Assembly (NCBI RefSeq): GCF_010645075.1
Contig: NZ_JAADZV010000001.1
Location: 62,001 to 126,000 of the forward strand
DNA from: Flavobacterium limi
GTDB taxonomy: Bacteria; Bacteroidota; Bacteroidia; Flavobacteriales; Flavobacteriaceae
DNA: 64,000 nucleotides
Direction: 5' to 3'
Position numbers and translations under genes: made by a program. The notes under the pieces were generated by a model. It ran no database searches. It was not told the DNA's origin and saw only the letters and a program-made list of their open reading frames with translations. Every line of letters starts with the position of its first letter. The first letter of the stretch is position 1. Positions 52,334 to 62,131 of the stretch are shown piece after piece.

Positions 52334-54235
52334 ATGAAGAACATTGTTTCATTTAAATACAATTTTGTATTCATAATTTTAATTGTAACTACAATACTGT
52401 ATTTTAATTCGTTGTCTAATAATTTTAATATTGACGATCGCTTATATTATACGGACGAGCTGATCAACAAAGATATAAGTGAAGCCATAAAAATTATTTT
52501 TACAGAGCCTTCATTCACTCAGGCTGACGGACTCAGACATGAATACAGACCTGTTTCTAAATTATTATTTTATCTGGAAGTAAAAATATTTGGTATAAAT
52601 CCCTTTGTTTCGCATACCATAAGTTTACTTTTTTTCCAAAGTTTTCTGCTGTTGCTATGGTATTTTATAAAAAGGGTTGTTCAGTCTAAAGATTCTTTTT
52701 TAGCTGAAGCCTCCATATTGCTTTTGGCAGTGCATCCTTTGTCGACAGAAATTGTGTGCAGCAGTAAGGCCAGAGAGGAATTGTATGTCGTTCTTTTTGG
52801 TTTAATAGCTGTAATTTCGTTGTTTAAACATCTGCGAACAAAAAAGAAAGCTTATTTGGTTTCCTTGTTTCTCTGTTTTGTTCTGGCAATTTTGTCCAAG
52901 AAAACGGGTATTTTGTTATTAATTACTCTTCCGCTACTTTTTTATATGTGGTCAGAAGAATTCAAAATCAAAAACGCAATAGTCTTTGCCGGGCTGCTAT
53001 TTCTTGCGGGGTATTTTACGATATTTATTCATGATAAATTAGAATCCGGCGACCGCATACTGCTTTTTGCTGAAAACCCGCTTATTGCTGAAAATGTTAC
53101 TTTGGCAGAAAGAACCAAAACCGGTTTTCATGTCATTGGAAAGTATATTACAACTATTTTATATCCGGGCCATTTGTCCTCTTATTACGGCTATCCGCTG
53201 TTTGATATAGTTAAAAATGTTACCTGTCATTTTTTTATTGGCTTGCTGTTTTTTATTATTGGAATTCCTGCTGGAATTTATCTGTTTCTTAAAAGAAAAA
53301 AATTTGGCTTTTTTCTGTTGGCCAGTTTAATTATCCTTTTTAGTTTTTCGAATATACCAGAGTTATTGCCAGGGGTTTTTGCAGACAGGTTTGGTTTTAT
53401 TATTCTGCTTTTTATGGCTCCGATATTGGTTAAATTGGTGATAATTAGTTTTTTAATTTTTAAAGGATCAAGCAATCTAAAATATTATCTAATAATTGTG
53501 CCGGCATTATTGTTAAGCTTGCTGAGCTATAAAAGAAGTCTGGAATGGAAAGATTCAGAGACATTATTTGAAGCAGATCTTAAATCTTATCCGGAAAATT
53601 ATAAATTACTGTTAGAATTGGGGAATTTTTATTTTGAAAAATCACTAGCTGAAAACGATTTTAACGAAAAGGAAAAATCACTTATTTTAGGGAAGAAATA
53701 TTATGAAAGATATGCAAAGATTCCTTTTGACAACCATGCGATAAAATCAAATTTGGCTGTAATAAATTGTATGCTGGGTAAAGAAGCAGAGTGTAATGAT
53801 GTTATTTCAGTCAGCTTGTCCAATAGAGAAAAAGAGCAGTATTTAATGTATTTACATGAATATTTTTTTAATAAAAATGACACTTTAAAAGCAATACAAT
53901 ATCTGGAGAAAGTTTTGGTATTTAATCCTGATTATCAAAAAGGGTATGAAACATTAAATCGTCTTTATTTTAAATCCGGGTATAGGCAAAAGGGAATAGC
54001 AATTCTTTCAAAGTTTATTTCAAAATATCCCGAGTCTCCGTTAGGATATGCTGAGATGGCTAATTATTTGTTAACGCAAAAGGATACTCTCAATGCATTA
54101 CCTTACATTGAAAAAGCAGCTATCAGGAAACCTTATAATCCGGGGGTATTATCTTTTTTGATTGATTACTATCAAAAAAAGGGTAATCATGCCAAGGCTG
54201 GTTATTACAATTCGATGCTGTCAGAAAGGGAGTAA
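52334..54235 (+). CDS. TMTC-like GT-C membrane glycosyltransferase with C-terminal TPRs
   Basis: A 633-residue protein. The first 400 residues hold about ten membrane helices with an N-terminal NFNIDDRLYY motif in the first outside loop, where GT-C enzymes carry their catalytic acidic pair, and RHEYRPVSKLLFYLEVKIFG after it. These features resemble the TMTC/DUF1736 O-mannosyltransferase-type proteins of eukaryotes and bacteria. The last 200 residues form TPRs (AIQYLEKVLVFNPDYQKGYETLNRLYFKSG, ALPYIEKAAIRKPYNP). It could glycosylate exported proteins or glycans. It is divergent from the ACP operon and directly upstream of the giant surface protein. Confidence 0.8.
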   Translation: MKNIVSFKYNFVFIILIVTTILYFNSLSNNFNIDDRLYYTDELINKDISEAIKIIFTEPSFTQADGLRHEYRPVSKLLFYLEVKIFGINPFVSHTISLLFFQSFLLLLWYFIKRVVQSKDSFLAEASILLLAVHPLSTEIVCSSKAREELYVVLFGLIAVISLFKHLRTKKKAYLVSLFLCFVLAILSKKTGILLLITLPLLFYMWSEEFKIKNAIVFAGLLFLAGYFTIFIHDKLESGDRILLFAENPLIAENVTLAERTKTGFHVIGKYITTILYPGHLSSYYGYPLFDIVKNVTCHFFIGLLFFIIGIPAGIYLFLKRKKFGFFLLASLIILFSFSNIPELLPGVFADRFGFIILLFMAPILVKLVIISFLIFKGSSNLKYYLIIVPALLLSLLSYKRSLEWKDSETLFEADLKSYPENYKLLLELGNFYFEKSLAENDFNEKEKSLILGKKYYERYAKIPFDNHAIKSNLAVINCMLGKEAECNDVISVSLSNREKEQYLMYLHEYFFNKNDTLKAIQYLEKVLVFNPDYQKGYETLNRLYFKSGYRQKGIAILSKFISKYPESPLGYAEMANYLLTQKDTLNALPYIEKAAIRKPYNPGVLSFLIDYYQKKGNHAKAGYYNSMLSERE

Positions 54236-54337
54236 ATTGCCTAAAGTTTTTTCTTATAAATAGTTGATTATCATGTAATAATTTATTGTTTTTAACTAAA
54301 ATTTAAGTTTTGTTTAGGGTAATTTAGTTCTAAATAT

Positions 54338-54345
54338 TATTTTTG
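54338..54345 (+). promoter_or_regulatory. Promoter -7 box of the giant surface protein
   Basis: TATTTTTG matches TAnnTTTG. It overlaps a possible TTG start at 54343, supporting the downstream ATG at 54394 as the real start. Confidence 0.45.
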
Positions 54346-54393
54346 CCACAATCTGTTTTGCCACATTATATCCATTTAGAATTCAGTACTTAT

Positions 54394-57300
54394 ATGCAGA
54401 AACTCTACTTTTTTGTACTCTTATTTTTCCTTTTTATAGCCGGTAATAAAATTACTGCACAAACCTTTCAATATGATTGGACAAATGCACATGGAGAAGG
54501 TGTTTCCACACCTTATACCGGAAGTTGTTGGGCATCTTCCTATACCTATCCGTGTACTCAATATGATTCGCCGCAATACAATTTGAAAAAATTAGCGTCA
54601 GATCAATCCAATAATATATTTCTGGCAGGTAGAACAAACAGACCTTTTGATATAAATTCTGGGACCGGAACAAACATGATAACACCTTCGACTTATCTTT
54701 ATAATTCCGGTTATGGTGCTTCAACTCTGTATCATCACGCTAGTTTTATTGCAAAACATGATAAAAATAGCGTTTTACAATGGGCAGGTAATATTAAAGC
54801 ACCAACCAGTTCAGATTATGCAGATATAATTTCTATAATCCCTATGGACGGGAATAATCTTCTTGTAGCCGGAAATTTTTATGGGACTGTGAACTTTGAC
54901 ATAAATGGTACAAATTCTCAACTCAGAACTACAATTGGTAGTTATGATGTTTTTTTTGCTAAATACAATAGTTTAAATGGTGACCTGATTTGGGTAAAAA
55001 CAATGGGAGGAACCAACCAGGATTATTTGACAGATTTAAAAACAGACAGTTTAAATAATATAATACTGGCAGGTTATACTTATTCAACAAATCTTGATAT
55101 TGATGCTGGCGCAGGAGTTTCCTTAATTAATACTGCAGGCGGACAAGGCTCATTTATTATTAAATATGATGCTAATGGAAATCTTATTTCATCTTTAGAA
55201 AGAGTTTCCACTACTAATAATACTAAAATTGGTATCGATTCAGGAAATAATATTTATGAGTTATCCAGCTTTTCCGGCACCAGGGATTTAAATGGAACCG
55301 CAGGTACAACAAATTTTACGGCAAATGGAACCCATACTTTTGTTTCAAAATATTCCTCTTCCGGAAGTTATCTTTGGACAAGAGAAATCAAAAGAGATAA
55401 TAATGCATCAACATCTAGTAATCCAGTTGATTTTGTGGTTAAAAATGATCATTTGTATTTTATATTGTTAGCATCCTCATCAATCGTAGATGTGGATCCA
55501 AACCCTTCAGCTGAGGCTTTGTTAAGTACCGGTGGGTATGGTAAAACATGTATAGTTGAATGGGACTCAAATGGAAATTATTTATGGAGTTTAATTCACA
55601 CTGGTAATTTTTCTACAAATATTGAGCATATAGACGTAAATACTCAAGGACAAATAAGTTACATAGAAAAGTCTTATACTGGTTATGATCTAGATCCAGC
55701 TTCAAGCGTCATGAATGTGACAGGAAATGCATATTGGGCAAAATTAAACGCAGATCACAGTCTTAATTTTGTAGCTGCCCTTAATTTTCCGAGTAGTAAA
55801 GTATTTAATGATATTATTTATGACAATCACGGGAGTATAATTTTTGGAGGAAATTCAGCGACTGCAAGCGCTAATCTAAATACTTTCAATTTATCAGAAA
55901 ATAGTTATTCAACTCAAAATGTAGGTGAACAGAATTATTTCATTACTAAATATCTGTTAGATTGTCCAACTCCGGCTCCATCGGCCACGGCAACCCAGCC
56001 GTTCTGCAGCGCAGCTACGGTAGCGAATTTATCAGCGACAGGCACCGCCATCAAATGGTACGATGCAGCAGCTTCAGGAGCACAATTACTGCCGACATCG
56101 GCATTGGTCAACGGCACGAAATATTACGCTTCACAGACCCTTAACGGCTGCGAGAGTGTATTGCGAACCGAGGTAACGGCAGTCATCAACACCACAGCCG
56201 CCCCGACTGCTTCAGCCACCCAGCCATTCTGCAGCGCAGCTACGGTAGCCAGTTTATCAGCGACAGGCACGGCCATCAAATGGTACGATGCAGCAGCTTC
56301 AGGTGCACAATTGCTGCCGACAGCGGCATTGGTGAACGGCACTAAATATTACGCTTCACAGACCCTTAACGGCTGCGAGAGCATATTGCGAACAGAGGTA
56401 ACAGCAGTGATCAATACCACGGCAGCGCCATCGGCCACGGCAACCCAGCCGTTCTGTAGCGCAGCGACAGTAGCCAGTTTATCAGCAACAGGCACGGCCA
56501 TAAAATGGTATGATGCAGCAGCTTCAGGTACACAATTATTGCCAACAGCAGCTTTGGTGAACGGCACTAAATATTACGCTTCACAGACCCTTAACGGCTG
56601 CGAGAGTGTTTTGCGTACAGAGGTAACGGCAGTCATCAATACCACAGCCGCCCCGACTGCTTCAGCGACCCAGCCATTCTGCAGCGCAGCTACGGTAGCG
56701 GATTTATCAGCAACAGGCACGGCTATCAAATGGTATGATGCAGCAGCTTCAGGAGCACAATTACTGCCGACAGCGGCATTGGTGAACGGCACTAAATATT
56801 ACGCTTCACAGACCCTTAACGGCTGCGAGAGTGCTTTGCGAACCGAGGTAACGGCAGTCATCAACACCACAGCCGCCCCGACTGCTTCAGCCACCCAGCC
56901 ATTCTGCAGCGCAGCTACGGTAGCCAGTTTATCAGCGACAGGCACGGCCATCAAATGGTACGATGCAGCAGCTTCAGGTGCACAATTGCTGCCGACAGCG
57001 GCATTGGTGAACGGCACTAAATATTACGCTTCACAGACCCTGAACGGCTGCGAGAGCATATTGCGAACCGAAGTGACAGCAGTCATCAATACCACAGCCG
57101 CCCCGACTGCCACAGCGACCCAGCCATTCTGCAACGCAGCGACAGTAGCGAATTTATCAGCGATGGGCACGGCCATCAAATGGTATGATGCAGCAGCTTC
57201 AGGAGCACAATTGCTGCCGACAGCGGCATTGGTCAACGGTACGAAATATTACGCTTCACAGACCCTTAACGGCTGCGAGAGTGCATTGCGTACAGAAGTG

Positions 57301-59664
57301 ACAGCAGTGATCAATACCACGGCAGCGCCATCGGCCACAGCGACCCAGCCATTCTGCAGCGCAGCCACAATCGCGAATTTATCAGCGACGGGCACGGCCA
57401 TCAAATGGTATGATGCAGCAGCTTCAGGAGCACAATTACTGCCCACAGCGGCATTGGTGAACGGTACGAAATATTACGCTTCACAGACCCTTAACGGCTG
57501 CGAGAGTGCTTTGCGTACAGAAGTGACAGCAGTGATCAATACCACGGCAGCGCCATCGGCCACAGCGACCCAGCCATTCTGCAGCGCAGCCACAATCGCG
57601 AATTTATCAGTAACAGGCACGGCCATCAAATGGTATGATGCAGCAGCTTCAGGAGCACAATTACTGCCGACAACGGCATTGGTGAACGGCACTAAATATT
57701 ACGCTTCACAGATCCTGAACGGCTGCGAGAGTGCATTGCGTACAGAAGTGACAGCAGTGATCAATACCACGGCAGCACCATCGGCCACAGCGACCCAGCC
57801 ATTCTGCAGCGCAGCCACAATCGCGAATTTATCAGCGACAGGCACGGCCATCAAATGGTATGATGCAGCAGCTTCAGGTACACAATTATTGCCAACAGCA
57901 GCTTTGGTGAACGGCACTAAATATTACGCTTCACAGACCCTTAACGGCTGCGAGAGTGTTTTGCGTACAGAGGTAACGGCAGTCATCAATACCACAGCCG
58001 CCCCGACTGCTTCAGCGACCCAGCCATTCTGCAGCGCAGCTACGGTAGCGGATTTATCAGCAACAGGCACGGCCATCAAATGGTATGATGCAGCAGCTTC
58101 AGGTGTACAATTACTGCCGACAACGGCATTGGTGAACGGCACGAAATATTACGCTTCACAGACCCTTAACGGCTGCGAGAGCATATTGCGAACAGAGGTA
58201 ACAGCAGTGATCAATACCACGGCAGCGCCATCGGCCACGGCAACCCAGCCGTTCTGCAGCGCAGCGACAGTAGCCAGTTTATCAGCAACAGGCACGGCCA
58301 TCAAATGGTATGATGCAGCAGCTTCAGGTGTACAATTACTGCCGACAACGGTATTGGTCAACGGCACTAAATATTACGCTTCACAGACCCTTAACGGCTG
58401 CGAGAGCATATTGCGAACAGAGGTAACAGCAGTGATCAATACCACGGCAGCGCCATCGGCCACGGCAACCCAGCCGTTCTGCAGCGCAGCGACAGTAGCC
58501 AGTTTATCAGCAACAGGCACGGCCATCAAATGGTATGATACAGCAGCTTCAGGTGTACAATTACTGCCGACAACGGCATTGGTGAACGGCACTAAATATT
58601 ATGCTTCCCAGACCCTGAACGGCTGCGAGAGTGCTTTGCGTACAGAAGTGACAGCAGTGATCAATACCACAGCCGCCCCGACTGCCACAGCGACCCAGCC
58701 ATTCTGCAGCGCAGCCACAATCGCGAATTTATCAGCGACAGGCACGGCCATCAAATGGTATGATGCAGCAGCTTCAGGTGTACAATTACTGCCGACAACG
58801 GTATTGGTCAACGGCACTAAATATTACGCTTCACAGACCCTTAACGGATGCGAAAGTGCATTGCGAACAGAAGTGACTGTAATTATAAATGTAGTTGCTG
58901 CTCCAACTGGAAATACAAATCAGGAGTTTTGTAACAGTGCTAAAATTGAAGATTTAGCTGCTGTTGGTTCAAATATACAATGGTTTGCTGGTGCAACAGG
59001 TGGAATAGCTTTGAGTAGTAATATAACATTAGTTAACGGAGTAAAATATTATGCTTCTCAGACAATTAATGGCTGTCAAAGTGCAAGCCGTTTAGCAGTT
59101 ACAGCTGTAATAAAAACTGTTCCGAATCCAACAGGACCTGGAATTCAGCAATTCTGTTCAGAAAGTAATCCTACACTGGCAGATGTATATGTAAATTCAA
59201 ATCAGGTAATTTGGTATGATTCATTCATCAATGGTAATATCCTGTCATTAGATTATCGTTTAACTGATGGTGAAACTGTTTATGCCGGAATTTATGATAG
59301 TACCACAAAATGTGAAAGTGCTTCAAGATTAGCAGTTACTGTAACAATTATGGACAGTAAACTGGAATATTATAATTTAATTACCGTTAATGGCAATAAT
59401 CTGAACAATAAACTTACAATAAAGGGAATAGATAAATTTCCTGTGAATAATATTGAAATTTTTAATCGATATGGAAATTTAGTCTGGAAGACTGACAATT
59501 ACAATAATGAAAACAATTTCTTTGAAGGAAAATCTAATTCAAGGGATGTGTTTATGAAGAATAATTTTTTGCCAACTGGAACATATTACTTTGTTTTAAA
59601 ATATAGAACAAATTGTAAATCCAATCAATTAAAAGGATTCCTGCAAATTGACAACAACCAATAA
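54394..59664 (+). CDS. Giant repeat surface protein, T9SS type B sorting domain (SprB/RemA-like)
   Basis: The ATG at 54394 gives a signal peptide (to KITAQT) and a 1756-residue protein. Residues about 25-520 hold seven repeated units (FIAKHDKNSVLQWAGNI, FFAKYNSLNGDLIWVKTM, CIVEWDSNGNYLWSLIHTG and others) that look like a beta-propeller. Residues 528-1502 are 13 nearly identical 75-residue Ig-like units, each with two cysteines (QPFCSAAT and LNGCESAL) likely forming a disulfide. Two diverged units follow, then a gliding-type C-terminal domain (IEIFNRYGNLVWK to the end), the T9SS type B signal. The SprF partner follows after 2 bases. A cell-surface adhesin is the likely role. Confidence 0.93.
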   Translation: MQKLYFFVLLFFLFIAGNKITAQTFQYDWTNAHGEGVSTPYTGSCWASSYTYPCTQYDSPQYNLKKLASDQSNNIFLAGRTNRPFDINSGTGTNMITPSTYLYNSGYGASTLYHHASFIAKHDKNSVLQWAGNIKAPTSSDYADIISIIPMDGNNLLVAGNFYGTVNFDINGTNSQLRTTIGSYDVFFAKYNSLNGDLIWVKTMGGTNQDYLTDLKTDSLNNIILAGYTYSTNLDIDAGAGVSLINTAGGQGSFIIKYDANGNLISSLERVSTTNNTKIGIDSGNNIYELSSFSGTRDLNGTAGTTNFTANGTHTFVSKYSSSGSYLWTREIKRDNNASTSSNPVDFVVKNDHLYFILLASSSIVDVDPNPSAEALLSTGGYGKTCIVEWDSNGNYLWSLIHTGNFSTNIEHIDVNTQGQISYIEKSYTGYDLDPASSVMNVTGNAYWAKLNADHSLNFVAALNFPSSKVFNDIIYDNHGSIIFGGNSATASANLNTFNLSENSYSTQNVGEQNYFITKYLLDCPTPAPSATATQPFCSAATVANLSATGTAIKWYDAAASGAQLLPTSALVNGTKYYASQTLNGCESVLRTEVTAVINTTAAPTASATQPFCSAATVASLSATGTAIKWYDAAASGAQLLPTAALVNGTKYYASQTLNGCESILRTEVTAVINTTAAPSATATQPFCSAATVASLSATGTAIKWYDAAASGTQLLPTAALVNGTKYYASQTLNGCESVLRTEVTAVINTTAAPTASATQPFCSAATVADLSATGTAIKWYDAAASGAQLLPTAALVNGTKYYASQTLNGCESALRTEVTAVINTTAAPTASATQPFCSAATVASLSATGTAIKWYDAAASGAQLLPTAALVNGTKYYASQTLNGCESILRTEVTAVINTTAAPTATATQPFCNAATVANLSAMGTAIKWYDAAASGAQLLPTAALVNGTKYYASQTLNGCESALRTEVTAVINTTAAPSATATQPFCSAATIANLSATGTAIKWYDAAASGAQLLPTAALVNGTKYYASQTLNGCESALRTEVTAVINTTAAPSATATQPFCSAATIANLSVTGTAIKWYDAAASGAQLLPTTALVNGTKYYASQILNGCESALRTEVTAVINTTAAPSATATQPFCSAATIANLSATGTAIKWYDAAASGTQLLPTAALVNGTKYYASQTLNGCESVLRTEVTAVINTTAAPTASATQPFCSAATVADLSATGTAIKWYDAAASGVQLLPTTALVNGTKYYASQTLNGCESILRTEVTAVINTTAAPSATATQPFCSAATVASLSATGTAIKWYDAAASGVQLLPTTVLVNGTKYYASQTLNGCESILRTEVTAVINTTAAPSATATQPFCSAATVASLSATGTAIKWYDTAASGVQLLPTTALVNGTKYYASQTLNGCESALRTEVTAVINTTAAPTATATQPFCSAATIANLSATGTAIKWYDAAASGVQLLPTTVLVNGTKYYASQTLNGCESALRTEVTVIINVVAAPTGNTNQEFCNSAKIEDLAAVGSNIQWFAGATGGIALSSNITLVNGVKYYASQTINGCQSASRLAVTAVIKTVPNPTGPGIQQFCSESNPTLADVYVNSNQVIWYDSFINGNILSLDYRLTDGETVYAGIYDSTTKCESASRLAVTVTIMDSKLEYYNLITVNGNNLNNKLTIKGIDKFPVNNIEIFNRYGNLVWKTDNYNNENNFFEGKSNSRDVFMKNNFLPTGTYYFVLKYRTNCKSNQLKGFLQIDNNQ
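55975..58899 (+). repeat. 13 tandem 225-bp coding repeats
   Basis: Thirteen exact-length units of 225 bp start at 55975, 56200 and every 225 bases to 58675. Differences are confined to a few variant positions that recur in blocks. By eye they are about half G+C against roughly a third around them, and they prefer codons such as GCC, ACG and GGC not favoured next door. Unit 14 (58900-59124) is the same length but diverged and AT-rich. Confidence 0.95.
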
Positions 59665-59666
59665 AA

Positions 59667-60590
59667 ATGAATAATTTTTTTAATTTAAAAATAGCAGTAT
59701 TAATATTTGTTGTTTTTTCTAAAGTATCTGCTCAGGCAGATGCAAAATTGTCCAGTTATTTTTTTACACCTATGACGTATAACCCGGCCTACGCAGGAAG
59801 TTATGAAGGTATTTCCTTGTCAGGAGTTTATAGCTCCCAATGGGTTGGATTTGAAGGTGCACCTACTACACTTGTGTTTTCAGGTCATGGAACTTTTATC
59901 AATTCTCACACTGGTATGGGACTTGATGTTATTAATGATGAAATCGGAGCAAGTAAAGAAACGAGTGTTACAGGTAATTACTCCTATCATTTTAACCTAA
60001 ACAGTAAATGGAAGATTGCATTAGGAATAAAAGCAGGAGTCAATAGTTATACACTTGATTATAATTTATTAGCCATTGAAAATCCTGAAGAATATAGTGG
60101 ATTTTCAGGAACCGTAAACAATATGAATTTTAATTTCGGAACCGGTTTTTATATTCATGATGACAAATTTTTTGTAGGTCTTGGGATACCTAATATTTTA
60201 GCTGAAAAAAACCGTAATGATCAGGTTTATGTTTTATCGAATAATAATAAGTATTATATTACTTCTGGTTATAAATTCGAAATGAGTGAATATGTTTCAC
60301 TACAGCCAACTATTATGACAAGACTTTCAAAGGGAGAATCTCAAAGTACTATGTTTGCGCTTAATTCAATATGGTCAGAGAAATTTTATGCCAGTTTAAA
60401 CTTTGAACCAAGTGTTTCAGTTGGTTCATTTATTGGGGTAAGATTTTTAGAAAAATATATGATTGGTTATTCTTATGATGCATCCATCAATAGTTTTTCA
60501 AGATATAATGATGGTTCGCATTCTTTCTTTGTGAATTTTAGATTAGAAGATTTTTGGAAACGGGAACGATGCAGTTGTTATTCATTTTAA
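59667..60590 (+). CDS. sprF: PorP/SprF family T9SS membrane protein
   Basis: A 307-residue outer membrane protein with signal peptide (to VSAQAD) and the family opening SSYFFTPMTYNPAYAGSYEG, followed by QWVGFEGAPTT and a run of barrel strands. PorP/SprF proteins pair with type B sorting-domain cargo, and SprF is needed for surface display of SprB in F. johnsoniae. The gene lies 2 bases after the giant surface protein, so it is most likely that protein's dedicated partner. The end (RCSCYSF) carries two cysteines, which is unusual for a barrel C-terminus. Confidence 0.93.
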   Translation: MNNFFNLKIAVLIFVVFSKVSAQADAKLSSYFFTPMTYNPAYAGSYEGISLSGVYSSQWVGFEGAPTTLVFSGHGTFINSHTGMGLDVINDEIGASKETSVTGNYSYHFNLNSKWKIALGIKAGVNSYTLDYNLLAIENPEEYSGFSGTVNNMNFNFGTGFYIHDDKFFVGLGIPNILAEKNRNDQVYVLSNNNKYYITSGYKFEMSEYVSLQPTIMTRLSKGESQSTMFALNSIWSEKFYASLNFEPSVSVGSFIGVRFLEKYMIGYSYDASINSFSRYNDGSHSFFVNFRLEDFWKRERCSCYSF

Positions 60591-60640
60591 GTTCATCTTA
60601 AATATGAAATTGAATTATTTTCTGTAAAATACTCAGAAAA

Positions 60641-60672
60641 AAAACCGGTAAGTGTTAAAACTTGCCGGTTTT
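60641..60672. terminator. Bidirectional terminator between sprF-like gene and sufD
   Basis: Stem AAAACCGGTAAGT with ACTTGCCGGTTTT (one T-G pair) and 6-nt loop, flanked by A and T runs, between converging stops. Confidence 0.8.
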
Positions 60673-60697
60673 GTGTTTATATAAATGGACTCTTATT

Positions 60698-62014
60698 TTA
60701 CAAATCAAATCCTAAATTCACACCTAATTTTGTAGCAATGATTTTAGTGATACGTTGTTTTAATTCCGGTATTTTGATGCTTTCGATAACGGCATTTGAG
60801 AATGCATACATCAATAAAGCTTTAGCTTCTTTTTTCGGGATTCCGCGAGACTGCATGTAGAACATTGCTGTTTCATCCAGCTGTCCAACTGTGCAACCAT
60901 GAGAACATTTTACGTCGTCAGCAAAAATTTCCAATTGTGGTTTTGCGTTGATTGTAGCTTTATCGCTCAATAAAATGTTGTTGCTTTTTTGGAAAGCATT
61001 TGTTTTTTGAGCTTCTTTTTCTACCAAAACTTTTCCGTTGAAAACTCCTGTCGAACGATCAGAGAAAATTCCTTTATAATCCTGGAAACTTTCGCAGTTT
61101 GGCTGTGCGTGGTTCACCAAAGTATAATGGTCAACGTGCTGTTTGTCATTCAGGATAGAAATTCCGTTAAGCGTACTCGTTAATCTTTCTCCGAAATGGT
61201 AAAAGTTTAAGTTGTTACGAGTTAAGTTTCCTCCAAATGAAAACGTATGAACATAAGCATGGCTTTCCTGCTGTTGCGAAACATAAGTGTTATCCACTAA
61301 GTTTGCTTCGCTATTGTCATTTTGAATTTTGTAATAATCAACAATGGCACGTTTTTGAGCGAAAATCTCTGTAACAGAATTTGTCAAAACCGGATTTTCA
61401 TTCAAACTTTGGTGGCGCTCGATAATCTGGACATGTGAATTCTCGCCCACAATAACTAAATTTCTTGGCTGAACCATTAAAGCGGCTTCGTTTCCTGTTG
61501 AGAAATACATAATCTCAATTGGTTTATCGGCTACTTTCTTTTTTGGAATATTGATAAAAGCACCTTCAATTGCAAAAGCAGTATTCAATGAAGTTAAACT
61601 GTCGTCTTTGCTCGCAATCTGATTGAAGTACGTATCAATAACCATTTTATATTTTGGTTTGGTCAATGCCGATGACATCAAACAAACATCGATTCCGTCG
61701 TGTGTTGTAGAAGACAAATGCGAACTGAAAACACCATCAATAAATACTAATTTATAGGTGTCAATTTCGTGTAAAAAGTATTTTTTTACCTGATTGAATT
61801 CGATTGCATTTTCCTGTTTTGGAAAAACCGTAAAGTCATTTTTTAAGATGGCGTTTAGCGATGTATATTTCCAGGCTTCTTCTTTTTTGGTTGGGAAACC
61901 TTTATTTTCGAAGTTTTTTATAGCATTTGTACGGATGTCATGCAAATCTGAATGCACATCAACACGCTCCTCAAAAGCCATAAAAGACGATACTAATTTT
62001 TCTTTTAAATCCAT
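60698..62014 (-). CDS. sufD: Fe-S cluster assembly protein SufD
   Basis: SufD is part of the SufBCD scaffold that builds iron-sulfur clusters. The start at 62014 (MDLKEKLVSSFMAFEERV) is chosen over one at 62080 that would run through a spacer repeat. The protein (438 residues) has the SufBD parallel beta-helix and the conserved end region DDVKCSHGCTVGQLDETAMFYMQSRGIPKKEAKALLMYAF. It is the downstream member of the sufB-sufC-sufD run, separated from sufC by a broken four-helix-bundle gene and repeats. Confidence 0.95.
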   Translation of the reverse strand: MDLKEKLVSSFMAFEERVDVHSDLHDIRTNAIKNFENKGFPTKKEEAWKYTSLNAILKNDFTVFPKQENAIEFNQVKKYFLHEIDTYKLVFIDGVFSSHLSSTTHDGIDVCLMSSALTKPKYKMVIDTYFNQIASKDDSLTSLNTAFAIEGAFINIPKKKVADKPIEIMYFSTGNEAALMVQPRNLVIVGENSHVQIIERHQSLNENPVLTNSVTEIFAQKRAIVDYYKIQNDNSEANLVDNTYVSQQQESHAYVHTFSFGGNLTRNNLNFYHFGERLTSTLNGISILNDKQHVDHYTLVNHAQPNCESFQDYKGIFSDRSTGVFNGKVLVEKEAQKTNAFQKSNNILLSDKATINAKPQLEIFADDVKCSHGCTVGQLDETAMFYMQSRGIPKKEAKALLMYAFSNAVIESIKIPELKQRITKIIATKLGVNLGFDL

Positions 62015-62029
62015 TTCTTTTTTAGTCTT

Positions 62030-62050
62030 AAAGTCGAAAGTCGAAAGTCG
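62030..62050. repeat. AAAGTCG heptamer, three copies
   Basis: Three perfect tandem copies (62030-62036, 62037-62043, 62044-62050), ending 16 bases before the sufD start codon on the minus strand. Slippage here would change the sufD leader length. Confidence 0.8.
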
Positions 62051-62109
62051 AAAGACCTCAGATTGTCGACTGTTTGGCAAAAGGTTAAAAGTTTAAATAT
62101 AAAGTTTGA

Positions 62110-62131
62110 GACTTTATGACTTTAGACTTTA
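62110..62131. repeat. 22-bp direct repeat, copy 1
   Basis: Identical over 22 bases to 62506-62527; built of GACTTTA/GACTTTAT words. The two copies bracket the four-helix-bundle pseudogene. Confidence 0.8.

Noticed and set aside
55935..58817. Thirteen antisense open frames of about 60-72 codons, one per repeat unit
   Set aside because: They are the reverse reading of the 225-bp coding repeats, all with the same start and stop phase; the plus-strand frame has a signal peptide, sorting domain and SprF partner.
55975..58899. CRISPR-like repeat array
   Set aside because: Units are 225 bp, contiguous without spacers and coding throughout; no cas genes in the window.
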